64,000 nt of DNA, from the NCBI GenBank assembly GCA_963790415.1, contig CAWBOK010000009.1:248001-312000 (forward strand), written 5' to 3'. The notes beneath the pieces were generated by a model that was not told the DNA's origin, made no database searches, and worked only from the letters and a program-made list of their open reading frames with translations. The translations under genes and the position numbers were made by a program. Position 1 is the stretch's first letter. Each line of letters starts with the position of its first letter. Positions 8,273-16,660 of the stretch are shown piece by piece. Source of the DNA: JAJZQZ01 sp963790415. GTDB taxonomy: Bacteria > Actinomycetota > Thermoleophilia > RBG-16-64-13.

Positions 8273-8689
8273 GTGCGCTACTTAGGGGTCGACTTTGGGT
8301 CGGCACGAACCGGTCTGTCCCTCTCCGACACCACGGGGCTGATCTGCCGGCCGTTGACCGTCGTCATGGAACACGACACCGAGGCCCTCATCGACCGGGT
8401 CCTCGAGTTCGCCCGCGGTGAGAGCGTGGGGGAGATCGTGGTGGGCCTGCCTCGACCGCTCGCCGGAGGGACGAACGCCCAACTTGAGGCGGCCGACGCG
8501 TTCGCCCGACGACTTCGTGAACGGGCGTCGATGTCGGTCGTCACGTGGGACGAACGTTTCACCTCGAAACTCGCCGAGAGAGGTAGATCCAGGGGCACGT
8601 CCGCCGATGCCGTGGCTGCCTGCTATGTGCTGCAGAACTACCTGGATGCGGTGCATTCGAAGTCTGAGCGCGACCAGCGCTCCGGATGA
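8273..8689 (+). CDS. ruvX: Holliday junction resolvase-like / pre-16S rRNA nuclease RuvX (YqgF)
   Basis: 138 residues with an RNase H-like fold: LGVDFGSARTGLSLSD holds the first metal Asp, VVGLPRPLAGG the second conserved strand, VTWDERFTS the conserved Glu region and DAVAACYVLQNYLD the last Asp helix. The family trims the 5' end of 16S rRNA. It is placed after alaS as in many Gram-positives and overlaps mltG by ATGA. Confidence 0.93.
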   Translation: MRYLGVDFGSARTGLSLSDTTGLICRPLTVVMEHDTEALIDRVLEFARGESVGEIVVGLPRPLAGGTNAQLEAADAFARRLRERASMSVVTWDERFTSKLAERGRSRGTSADAVAACYVLQNYLDAVHSKSERDQRSG

Positions 8690-9738
8690 GCCCTCGCCGG
8701 AGACTGACCCGCCGCGGGCATCGCCTGGCGGCGATTGCCGGCTTTCTGCTGCTCCTGGCGGCACTTGCCGGCTTCGTGTTGGTGGTCACCGGCAGCCGAG
8801 ATCACGGGGCCTCGATCACTCCGGATTCCGGCACCAAGGTCGAAGTACGGATACCGCCGGGCGTCTCGGCCGACGACGTGGCTCGTATCCTCGCCCGCGC
8901 GGGGGTGATCGAATCCGCCGACGCATTCCTGGGCGAAGTGGAGAAAGAAGCTGCCGCGGCTGATCTGAAACCGGGAGCCTACTCGTTCGCAGTGGGACAG
9001 GGCCTGCCGGCTATCATCGCCGCTTTGCGACGCGGAACGGAGCCCGATGGTCTTCGCGTCACCATTCCAGAAGGACTATCGATCGATCAGACGGCGACCC
9101 GACTCAAGCTGACGTACGAGCTCGACGGCGCGGAGTATGCGCACCTGGCCGCACACCCGGAGAAATTCGTGCTGCCCGCGGTGGGGGGTGCGACTGTGAA
9201 CCCATCTACACTGGAGGGCCTCCTCTTCCCGGCTACCTACTACGTCGACCAAGAATCCGACCCGACCGGACTGATCCAGCAGCAGCTCGGTTCATTCGAG
9301 CGCGAGACCTCGGCCCTACCCTGGCAGAATGCCACCGACCTCGGTCTGAGTCCCTACGAGATAGTCATTGTCGCGTCGCTCATCGAGAAAGAGGCCCGAC
9401 TGCCGGAGGACAGAGCACGCGTTGCCGCGGTCATCTACAACCGTCTGGCCAAGGATATGTCTCTCGGAATCGATGCCACGGTGCGCTACGCGTTGAAAAA
9501 ATGGACCGATCCGCTCACCAAGAGTGACTTGGAGGTCGATTCTCCGTATAACACACGTAGGAACAAAGGACTTCCGCCCGGCCCGGTGGCCAGTCCCGGT
9601 CTGGCCGCTTTGGAAGCTGCGCTTGCTCCTGCGCATGTGAACTACCTCTACTACGTGTTGATCGACGCCGAGGGTCATCATTTCTTCACCGACTCTTATG
9701 ACGAGTTCCTCAAAGCAAAGGCAGGTGCTCCCAAGTAA
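8686..9738 (+). CDS. mltG: Endolytic murein transglycosylase MltG
   Basis: 350 residues. An N-terminal membrane helix (LAAIAGFLLLLAALAGFVLV) anchors a LysM-like region (VRIPPGVSADDVARILARAG) and the YceG catalytic domain. The conserved SLIEKEA with the catalytic Glu (about residue 234) is followed by VAAVIYNRL, DATVRYAL and SPYNTR-NKGLPPGPVASPG, which are diagnostic of MltG. It cleaves nascent glycan strands and is thought to terminate chain elongation. Confidence 0.95.
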   Translation: MSPRRRLTRRGHRLAAIAGFLLLLAALAGFVLVVTGSRDHGASITPDSGTKVEVRIPPGVSADDVARILARAGVIESADAFLGEVEKEAAAADLKPGAYSFAVGQGLPAIIAALRRGTEPDGLRVTIPEGLSIDQTATRLKLTYELDGAEYAHLAAHPEKFVLPAVGGATVNPSTLEGLLFPATYYVDQESDPTGLIQQQLGSFERETSALPWQNATDLGLSPYEIVIVASLIEKEARLPEDRARVAAVIYNRLAKDMSLGIDATVRYALKKWTDPLTKSDLEVDSPYNTRRNKGLPPGPVASPGLAALEAALAPAHVNYLYYVLIDAEGHHFFTDSYDEFLKAKAGAPK

Positions 9739-9853
9739 CCGGGACGAGCCGTCCGCCCGATCGGAAGTGTTCAGCGAGGTCGTACTAAAGGCGTACGGCG
9801 CAGCCGGGAACCCCCTGATATGCTGCGATCCCTGGCACGAGAACGGAGGGGCG

Positions 9854-10717
9854 ATGAGCGATCAAAGGCAGCGACCCGTGACCGCCGCCACGCGGCTGGC
9901 GTGTCTCATAGGCCACCCGGTGGGTCACTCGCGGTCGCCCTTGATGCACAACGCCGCGTTCCTGGCGCAGGGCATCGACATGAGATACGTGGCCTTCGAC
10001 GTCTCCTCCGAGGATCTACCGGCTGCCATCGAAGGGCTCCGCGCGCTGGGGATAGTTGGGGCGAACATAACGGTGCCCCACAAAGAGGCCGTCGTGCCTC
10101 TACTCGACACGGTTGACTCCACGGCCGGCCGCATCGGAGCGGTGAACACCATCGTGAACCGGGATGGCGTGCTGAGCGGCCACAACACCGATATCCATGG
10201 GTTCTTGATGGCGCTCGAGCAGGCCTGGGGGAGAGGTCCGCGTGGCTCGCGCTGCCTCGTGCTGGGAGCTGGTGGTTCCGCCCGCGCTGTCGTAGCGGGG
10301 CTCGTGCTTGAGAGGGCGGCTGAGGTCTGGGTCTTCAACCGGACTCTCGCGCGCGCTCGCGAACTCTGCGCAGCAGTCGCCACCTGGAGCTCAATACCGT
10401 GCCACGCCGTGGGGGAGAGCGAGCTCATCACGGTGGCCCGACAGGCCGAACTCATAGTGAATGCTACGTCGGTGGGGATGGGCGATTCGGTAAAGCTCTC
10501 CCCGATTCCGGTCGATACACTCATGCGAAGGCACGTGATCGTGGACCTCACGTACGGGCCCGAGCCGACCGCCCTTGTCCGGGCCGGCAGATCCCTCGGT
10601 TGCATCTGTCTGGATGGCCTTGAGATGCTTGTGCAGCAGGCAGCACGATCGTACGAGTTGTGGACGGGAAGGATGGCCCCCATCGACCGCATGCGTGAAG
10701 AGGTGCAGCACCGCTGA
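9854..10717 (+). CDS. aroE: Shikimate dehydrogenase
   Basis: 287 residues; reduces 3-dehydroshikimate to shikimate with NADPH. The substrate-binding motif HSRSPLMHNAAF, the catalytic Lys in NITVPHKEAV and Asp in HNTDIHGF, and the nucleotide loop LGAGGSARAVV are all seen, with NATSVGM further on. ATG at 9854 follows GGAGGGG; the longer open frame from 9698 is not supported. The stop and the pilB start share a base (TGATG), so aroE and the pilus motor genes are probably one transcript. Confidence 0.95.
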   Translation: MSDQRQRPVTAATRLACLIGHPVGHSRSPLMHNAAFLAQGIDMRYVAFDVSSEDLPAAIEGLRALGIVGANITVPHKEAVVPLLDTVDSTAGRIGAVNTIVNRDGVLSGHNTDIHGFLMALEQAWGRGPRGSRCLVLGAGGSARAVVAGLVLERAAEVWVFNRTLARARELCAAVATWSSIPCHAVGESELITVARQAELIVNATSVGMGDSVKLSPIPVDTLMRRHVIVDLTYGPEPTALVRAGRSLGCICLDGLEMLVQQAARSYELWTGRMAPIDRMREEVQHR

Positions 10718-12441
10718 TGCAGGTGAACAGCGAGGAAATCCAAAGTCGGAAACCCGTCAAGCAGCGCACGGGCGAGATTCTTCTGGAGATGGGGCTGATC
10801 ACGCCCCAACAACTCGAAGAGGCCCTCGACGAGCAGAAGCACTCACATCTCCGCATCGGCGAGGTGCTGCTGCAACGCGGTTGGATCAAAGGCGCCGAAC
10901 TCACTAAGGCCCTGGCCCGCAGACTCGGCGTGCAATTCCTGGACTTGGAGGAGATGCGCGTCGATCCCTCGGCCGCGGGCCTGATCACCGACAAAGACGC
11001 CCGCAGGTATGCCGCCATCCCGGTGGCCTACGTGAACGATCACACGCTCCTCGTGGCCATGGTGAATCCTTCGAACGTCTTCGCCCTCGACGATCTACGC
11101 ATCCTGACCGGCTACGACATCGAAGCCGCCATAGCCACTGAGGAAGATGTCTTCGCTCAGATCTCCAAACTCCGCCGTCTGGACGAGAACGTCGCTGAGA
11201 ATGTCGACGAACGCGCGGCCACTGCGTCCGAGATCACGGCCGATGAGATGCGCGATATCCGGGAGCAGATCGACGAGGCTCCCATCGTCAAGCTCGTGAA
11301 CAGCATCCTGGCACAGGCGGCCGATGACGGTGCCTCGGATGTCCACTTCGAGCCCCAAGCGAAAGAGATGATCGTTCGCTTCCGGAACGACGGGGTGCTG
11401 CACGAGATCATGTCGGTGCCCCGGCGGATGCAGTCAGGCGTCTTGTCCCGCTTGAAGATCATGGCCGATCTCGACATCGCCGAGCGGCGGGTCCCTCAGG
11501 ACGGACGCATCGGGCTCATGGTTGGCGGCAAGCCCATCGACATGCGCGTAGCGTCTCTGCCCACAGTGTACGGGGAGAAGATCGTCATCCGACTTCTCGA
11601 CCGCTCGAACGTGATGCTGCGCCTCGAGGACTTGGGCTTCGCTGAGAAATCGCTGGCGCGCTACAAGAAGTCGTTCACGAAGCCGTACGGAGCCATACTC
11701 GTTACCGGGCCGACCGGGTCTGGAAAGTCGACGACGCTGTACGCCACGCTGAACATCCTGAATTCGTCCGAGAAGAACATCATCACCGTGGAGGATCCGG
11801 TCGAGTACCGACTGGCCGGCATCAATCAGGTGCAGGCCAACCCCAAGGCCGGCCTCAACTTCTCCTCCGCCCTCAAGTCCATCCTCCGCTGCGACCCCGA
11901 CATCATCATGATCGGCGAGATACGGGACAAGGATACCGCTCAGATCGCCATCGAATCCGCCCTCACCGGCCACCTGGTGCTTTCGACCCTGCACACCAAC
12001 GATGCTCCCGGGGCTCTCTCTCGGCTGACGGAGATGGGCATCGAGCCGTTCTTGACCGCATCGGCCGTCGACTGCGTGCTCGCCCAACGTCTGGCGCGAA
12101 AACTCTGCGACAGCTGTAGGGAACCGTACAGTCCCACGCAGGAGATGCTGCGCCGCAACGATTTTCCCCAAGAGGCGGTCGATGGCTGGGAGGAGGTCAC
12201 GCTATACAAGCCGGTCGGCTGCAATCGCTGCAACGGCACCGGTTACAAGGGCCGTTTGGGCCTCTACGAGGTAATGCTGGTCACTGAGGCCATAGAAAGG
12301 CTCACGGTCGAACGCAAAAGTGCCGATGAGATAAACCGGGTCGCGCAGGCAGAGGGCATGAAGACGCTGCGTGAGGACGGCGTGGACAAAGTGTTGCAGG
12401 GCAGAACGAGCATCGAAGAAATCGCTCGGGTGATCGTGTGA
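10717..12441 (+). CDS. pilB: Type IV pilus assembly ATPase PilB (GspE family)
   Basis: 574 residues. Powers pilus extension from the cytoplasmic face. The N-terminal GSPII_E_N-type region (GEILLEMGLITPQQLEEALD and a second similar helix pair) is followed by the ATPase core: Walker A GPTGSGKST (about residue 331), Asp box near DPVEYR, Walker B DPDIIMIGEIRD, His box TGHLVLSTLHTNDAP. Near the C-terminus two CxxC pairs (CDSC, CNRCNGTGYKGR) form the zinc site typical of extension ATPases and absent from PilT. Confidence 0.95.
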   Translation: MQVNSEEIQSRKPVKQRTGEILLEMGLITPQQLEEALDEQKHSHLRIGEVLLQRGWIKGAELTKALARRLGVQFLDLEEMRVDPSAAGLITDKDARRYAAIPVAYVNDHTLLVAMVNPSNVFALDDLRILTGYDIEAAIATEEDVFAQISKLRRLDENVAENVDERAATASEITADEMRDIREQIDEAPIVKLVNSILAQAADDGASDVHFEPQAKEMIVRFRNDGVLHEIMSVPRRMQSGVLSRLKIMADLDIAERRVPQDGRIGLMVGGKPIDMRVASLPTVYGEKIVIRLLDRSNVMLRLEDLGFAEKSLARYKKSFTKPYGAILVTGPTGSGKSTTLYATLNILNSSEKNIITVEDPVEYRLAGINQVQANPKAGLNFSSALKSILRCDPDIIMIGEIRDKDTAQIAIESALTGHLVLSTLHTNDAPGALSRLTEMGIEPFLTASAVDCVLAQRLARKLCDSCREPYSPTQEMLRRNDFPQEAVDGWEEVTLYKPVGCNRCNGTGYKGRLGLYEVMLVTEAIERLTVERKSADEINRVAQAEGMKTLREDGVDKVLQGRTSIEEIARVIV

Positions 12442-12445
12442 GGAG

Positions 12446-13516
12446 GTGGAGTTGGAACTTGTAGACATCTTGGTCGAGACGCTCGACCTAGAGGCATCCG
12501 ATCTACATCTGGCGGTGGGGTTGCCTCCGGCTGTGCGGGTCAATGGCAAACTTCGGCCACTCGACTACCCACGCCTGACGACCAACGACACCCGGGATCT
12601 GGTCTATAGCATCCTGACCCAGGACCAACGCCAGCGCCTCGAAACCGACTGGGAGATCGATTTCTCGTATTCCGTGCCCAGTCGCGCCCGCTTTCGAGTG
12701 AATGCCTTCTTCCAGCGCAACAGTCTTGGAGCAGCGTTCCGCCTCATTCCCGTGACCATTCTGGGTGTCGACGAGCTGGGCTTGCCCAGGGCGCTGCATA
12801 CTCTGTGCGCGAAACCCCGCGGATTCGTTCTAATCACCGGGCCCACCGGTTCAGGCAAGACCACCACGCTCGCCGCTCTGATCGACGAGATCAACGAGGT
12901 GCGCGAAGAACACATCATGACCATCGAGGATCCCATCGAGTTCCTTCACCGGCACAAGCGCTGCATCGTCAACCAGCGCGAGGTGGGCACCGACACCAAG
13001 TCGTTCAATCGGGCGCTCAAGTCAGTGCTCCGTCAAGACCCGGACGTGATCCTCGTGGGGGAGATGCGCGATCTGGAGACCATCCAGACCGCTCTGACGG
13101 CGGCAGAAACCGGCCACCTTGTCTTCGCCACCCTGCACACGCAAGACGCACCCCAGACGATCGACCGCATGATCGATGTATTCCCGCCTCACCAGCAGGA
13201 ACAGATCCGGGTGCAGATCGCCTCGACCATCCAAGGGATCGTCACGCAGCAGTTGCTCCCGCGAAGGGACGGCAGAGGCCGCGTTGTTGCCGTTGAAGTG
13301 CTCGTGCCCACTCCGGCAGTCAGGAACCTTATCCGCGAAGGCAAGACCCATCAGATCTACACGGTCATGCAGACCGGTGGCAAGTATGGGATGCAGACCA
13401 TGGACGCCGCCCTGGCGGATCTCGTCCGTAGAGGACTGATCTCTCGGGAATTGGCGGACCACCGATCCTCGAACCCGGAGGATCTCAACCGGCTGTTGAT
13501 GTCAGGGGTGGCATAG
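12446..13516 (+). CDS. pilT: Type IV pilus retraction ATPase PilT
   Basis: About 355 residues. Drives pilus disassembly and twitching. ASDLHLAVGLPPAVRVNG at the N-terminus, Walker A GPTGSGKTT (about residue 132), IEDPIEFLH, Walker B DPDVILVGEMRD, and the retraction-specific AETGHLVFATLHT are present; the zinc CxxC pairs of PilB are absent. A perfect AGGAGG (12441-12446) precedes; the start is either GTG 12446 or, with better spacing, TTG 12452. Four bases after pilB. Confidence 0.95.
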   Translation: MELELVDILVETLDLEASDLHLAVGLPPAVRVNGKLRPLDYPRLTTNDTRDLVYSILTQDQRQRLETDWEIDFSYSVPSRARFRVNAFFQRNSLGAAFRLIPVTILGVDELGLPRALHTLCAKPRGFVLITGPTGSGKTTTLAALIDEINEVREEHIMTIEDPIEFLHRHKRCIVNQREVGTDTKSFNRALKSVLRQDPDVILVGEMRDLETIQTALTAAETGHLVFATLHTQDAPQTIDRMIDVFPPHQQEQIRVQIASTIQGIVTQQLLPRRDGRGRVVAVEVLVPTPAVRNLIREGKTHQIYTVMQTGGKYGMQTMDAALADLVRRGLISRELADHRSSNPEDLNRLLMSGVA

Positions 13517-13572
13517 CGGATGGGACAAGTGAGCCGGCCTCATCTGACTCATAGGAGCGGAAAGGAACCCAG

Positions 13573-14787
13573 ATGAGCACGTACGTATACACCGCACGAC
13601 CCGAACGCGGCGCGCCGCTCAAAGGTCAGGTTCAAGGCGAATCCAAGGCCGCGGTGGCCGCGGATCTGCGCCGCAAAGGACTGACGGTCCTCGAGATCGA
13701 CCAGAAACGCGCCTCTCTCAACATCAACGAGATGCTGGAGGGGTTCACCGCGATCAAGCCGCGCGACAAGGTCATCTTCTCGCGCCAGTTCGCAACCATG
13801 ATCAATGCCGGCCTTGCGTTGCTGCGGGCGCTGTACATCCTGGAAGAACAGACGTCCAATCCCCGGTTCCGCAAGATCATCTCGCATGTGCGCATGGACG
13901 TCGAAGCGGGCATGCCTCTCTCTGACGCCGTCGAGAAGCACCCGGTGGCCTTCGACCGCCTCTACGTGAGTATGGTGAGGGCCGGAGAGATCGGCGGAGT
14001 GCTCGACCAGACACTCGATCGCCTGGCGACTCAGCTCGAGAAGGACGACAGCCTGCGCCGGTCGGTCAAGTCGGCCATGGTCTATCCTCTTCTGATTCTG
14101 TCGTTCGCCATCCTGGTCATGTTCGCGCTGATCCTGTTCGTCATCCCCGTGTTCGGCGCCATGTACAACGATCTAGGCGGCCAGCTACCGCTCCTCACAC
14201 GCATCATGATGGGCATAAGCAACATGCTGCGCTCCTTCTGGTTCATCCTGTTCCCCGCCCTCTTCCTGGCCATCTACGGGATACGGCGTCTGAAGAAGTC
14301 ACGTCGGGGCACCGAGGTGTGGGATAGAGTCAAGCTGCGCCTTCCCATGAAACTCGGGGATATCATCCAGAAGATCGCGGTGTCACGGTTCAGCCGCACG
14401 CTGGCGACGCTGGTCAGTTCTGGCGTTCCCATCCTGCAATCCATCGAGATTACCGGCAAGACATCGGGCAACACGGTCATCGAATACGCGATGGAGGACG
14501 TCAAAGAGCAGATCAAAGCCGGCGAATCCATCGCCCGTCCGTTGGAAAAAGTGAAGGTCTTCCCGCCGATGGTCACACAGATGATCGCGATCGGCGAAGA
14601 GACCGGCGCCCTGGACGTCATGCTCCACAAGATTGCCGACTTCTACGAAGACGAAGTCGACACGGCCGTAAAATCACTCACCTCGATCATCGAACCGATC
14701 ATGATGATCTTCATCGGCGGCATCGTCGGTCTGGTCGTGGTGGCGATGTATCTGCCGATCTTCAACCTCTTCAAACTGGTGCAGTAG
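13573..14787 (+). CDS. pilC: Type IV pilus inner-membrane platform protein PilC (GspF family)
   Basis: 404 residues. Two GspF domains are seen: the first starts FSRQFATMINAGLALLRALY and the second FSRTLATLVSSGVPILQSIE. Three membrane segments are visible (LLILSFAILVMFALILFVIPVFG; the FWFILFPALFLAIYG segment; and a C-terminal PIMMIFIGGIVGLVVVAMYLPIF). It anchors the motor ATPases. AAAGGA precedes the ATG. It ends 7 bases before a sigma factor gene. Confidence 0.95.
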   Translation: MSTYVYTARPERGAPLKGQVQGESKAAVAADLRRKGLTVLEIDQKRASLNINEMLEGFTAIKPRDKVIFSRQFATMINAGLALLRALYILEEQTSNPRFRKIISHVRMDVEAGMPLSDAVEKHPVAFDRLYVSMVRAGEIGGVLDQTLDRLATQLEKDDSLRRSVKSAMVYPLLILSFAILVMFALILFVIPVFGAMYNDLGGQLPLLTRIMMGISNMLRSFWFILFPALFLAIYGIRRLKKSRRGTEVWDRVKLRLPMKLGDIIQKIAVSRFSRTLATLVSSGVPILQSIEITGKTSGNTVIEYAMEDVKEQIKAGESIARPLEKVKVFPPMVTQMIAIGEETGALDVMLHKIADFYEDEVDTAVKSLTSIIEPIMMIFIGGIVGLVVVAMYLPIFNLFKLVQ

Positions 14788-14794
14788 TCCGAAC

Positions 14795-15658
14795 ATGTTG
14801 GAGAGCGCAGAGACAGTGCCCTCAGGAGGAAGCGTTCAGGCAGCTGCGACCCGGCGACAGCTCGTGGTGCGCCCGGTTCCGGCTGCCGCGACAGGCGTGG
14901 ATGCCATGCCTGTCGAACGACTGACCAACGAAGACCTAGTCGGCGCGTACCATCTGGCTCTCGATATCACCTACCTCGATGAGATCCTCCGGCGCAACGA
15001 GGGATTGCTCCATCACGCCTTAAAGCGTTTCTCGTACAGTAGCGAGACCTACGAGGACCTGTTTCAGGTGGCGCGCCTGGGGTTGATCAAGGCCGCTCAG
15101 CGCTATGACCCCGAACGGGGCAGCTCGTTCGCCACCTATGCTATGGCTATCGTCGATGGTGAGATTCGTCACTATCTCCGCGACAATCTCCTGATTCGCC
15201 AACCTCGGTGGGCCAGAACACTCTACCGGCGGATCCAGGAGGCCCAGACAGAGTTCTATCGCGTCAATGGACGCTCTCCGACCATGTCGGAGCTCAGCGA
15301 AGCGGTCAACCTGCAGGAAGAGGGCGTGCTCGAGGTCATCCGGGTCTACGGAGCCCTCAACCTGCATTCTCTCGATGAGCCGTTCCTCGACGGCACGATC
15401 GACCCGCCCGATAGGAGCCTGATGCGGTCGGCGAAACAGGAGGCGTTCTCGTTGCCGATCGAGGACCGGATAGTCCTGTACGATGCTCTCGCCGCGCTTT
15501 CTGACATCCACAAGCGGATCATCTACCTGCTGTTCTTCCGTGATTTCACCCAGCAAGAAGTCGCGGACGAGATCGGCATGACGCAGCGGACGGTCTCACG
15601 CGAGCAGTCGAAAGCTCTCGTACGGTTGAAGGCGGTACTGGGCAAGAAGGTCTTCTAG
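14795..15658 (+). CDS. Group 3 sigma factor at the end of the pilus operon (SigB/WhiG/FliA type)
   Basis: 287 residues with an N-terminal extension of about 60. Region 2 reads FQVARLGLIKAAQRYDPERG then SSFATYAMAIVDGEIRHYLRD; region 3 includes FYRVNGRSPTMSELSEAV; region 4 has a helix-turn-helix in FTQQEVADEIGMTQRTVSRE. It belongs to the SigB/FliA/WhiG class of alternative sigma factors; region 2 looks closer to SigB than to textbook WhiG, so the subfamily is open. It sits 7 bases after pilC, so it is co-expressed with the pilus motor. No RsbW-type gene adjoins it; an RsiG-like anti-sigma gene lies 2.5 kb away. ATG 14795 is used; ATG 14906 is an alternative. Confidence 0.88.
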   Translation: MLESAETVPSGGSVQAAATRRQLVVRPVPAAATGVDAMPVERLTNEDLVGAYHLALDITYLDEILRRNEGLLHHALKRFSYSSETYEDLFQVARLGLIKAAQRYDPERGSSFATYAMAIVDGEIRHYLRDNLLIRQPRWARTLYRRIQEAQTEFYRVNGRSPTMSELSEAVNLQEEGVLEVIRVYGALNLHSLDEPFLDGTIDPPDRSLMRSAKQEAFSLPIEDRIVLYDALAALSDIHKRIIYLLFFRDFTQQEVADEIGMTQRTVSREQSKALVRLKAVLGKKVF

Positions 15659-15825
15659 GCTTAGTGACGCTCGGTCCGGCACCGATCCGCGGACAAGGGC
15701 CGAAGCCTACCTCCCACCTCTTCCTGCAACGCACGATAATGTATGTTATGTCAAGTCACAGAACGGTGAGCTGGGAGGGCACATCCGAAGACGCCCCTCA
15801 GGTCACCTCTCGTATCATTTTCCTC

Positions 15826-15854
15826 TTGCCCTCGCCCCCTCCACCTTGTACAGT
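15826..15854 (+). promoter_or_regulatory. Predicted promoter in the sigma-apt intergenic region
   Basis: TTGCCC at 15826-15831, a 17-base spacer, and TACAGT at 15849-15854. The transcript would start near 15861, only a few bases before the extended Shine-Dalgarno sequence at 15869-15881. It points to a short independent transcript on the plus strand. Confidence 0.45.
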
Positions 15855-15865
15855 CTTGGCAAGCG

Positions 15866-15992
15866 ATGAAAGGAGGTGGTCCACATAGACAGTAGTCTGG
15901 CCCATAGGCGTAGCGACATCGGGACCGGAGGTGGCATCCGCCAGTAGCCGCCGGTGAACTACCGCTTCCTGCGGCGCCCCCGGGGGTCGCAG
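15866..15992 (+). other. Putative short transcript with very strong Shine-Dalgarno and tiny ORFs
   Basis: The 408 bases between the sigma gene and apt contain no ordinary gene. Bases 15869-15881 (AAAGGAGGTGGTC) complement almost the whole 3' tail of 16S rRNA. Eight bases after GGAGG comes ATA (15885), not a normal start; read from it, a 20-codon frame runs to TAG at 15945-15947. A 9-codon ATG frame (15866-15895, MKGGGPHRQ) runs through the Shine-Dalgarno sequence itself. Both frames end in GGG-x-RQ-stop, because a GGAGGTGG...CAGTAG pattern is repeated at 15871-15895 and 15927-15947. A hairpin CTGCG/CGCAG with CCCCC/GGGGG closes the region (15969-15992). I do not recognise the element. Confidence 0.4.
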
Positions 15993-16008
15993 CGCCTAGT
16001 CCGAAAAG

Positions 16009-16041
16009 CGTGAAGGCCGTCCCTCGGGGCGGCCTTCACGC
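16009..16041 (-). terminator. Rho-independent terminator of the rsiG-garA-merR-apt operon
   Basis: A near-perfect stem of about 15 base pairs (CGTGAAGGCCGTCCC / GGGGCGGCCTTCACG, loop TC). On the minus strand it lies about 27 bases after the apt stop and is followed by CTTTT. It may also stop plus-strand transcripts, though no T-run follows on that side. Confidence 0.75.
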
Positions 16042-16067
16042 CATAAGCGACTAGTACATCACAAGAA

Positions 16068-16580
16068 TCAGTATGTCATGAGACTGAGTACGTCGTAGCC
16101 CTTCAACTTGTCTCGACCCCCCAAGAACGACAACTCGATCAGGAAGGCGACGCCCACAACCAGGCCGCCGGCCTGCTCCACCAGATCGATCTTCGCGCGC
16201 GCCGTACCTCCCGTGGCCAGAAGGTCATCGTGTACGATGACGCGCTGACCCGGGCGGATGGCGTCTTGGTGCATCTGCAGCGAATCCATGCCGTACTCGA
16301 GTTCGTAGTCGGCCTGAGAGACCCGCCAAGGGAGTTTGCCGGGCTTGCGCGCGGGGACGAAGCCCGCGCCCAGAGAGTACGCCAGCGCGGCACCGAGAAT
16401 GAACCCCCTGGCCTCCGCGCCCAGGACCACGTCGGGTTTGCGCGGAACACCGAACTCAGCGAGTTTGTCGATCGCGTACCGCAAAGCAAGAGGATCCTGC
16501 AAGAGCGGCGTGATGTCTTTGAACATGATGCCTGGTTTTGGAAAGTCAGGCACATCACGCACATAGGCCTTGAGATCCAT
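16068..16580 (-). CDS. apt: Adenine phosphoribosyltransferase
   Basis: 170 residues; converts adenine and PRPP to AMP. The N-terminus MDLKAYVRDVPDFPKPGIMF and ITPLL are characteristic, the PRPP loop is VIVHDDLLATGGTA, and ARGFILGAALAYSLGAGF matches the adenine-binding region. ATG 16580 has AGGAGGA just upstream; the longer frame to 16628 is not needed. Last gene before the terminator of its operon. Confidence 0.95.
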   Translation of the reverse strand: MDLKAYVRDVPDFPKPGIMFKDITPLLQDPLALRYAIDKLAEFGVPRKPDVVLGAEARGFILGAALAYSLGAGFVPARKPGKLPWRVSQADYELEYGMDSLQMHQDAIRPGQRVIVHDDLLATGGTARAKIDLVEQAGGLVVGVAFLIELSFLGGRDKLKGYDVLSLMTY

Positions 16581-16660
16581 ATTCCTCCTGACGGGCACGA
16601 GAGCGATTACTCGATACGTCGCGGTCACTCGAGAGGGCGCGATCGCCCGTTAAGGCGCGC

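Noticed and set aside
9739..9853. Possible promoter for aroE-pil (TATGCT near 9819)
   Set aside because: No supporting -35 element at a normal spacing; too weak to list.
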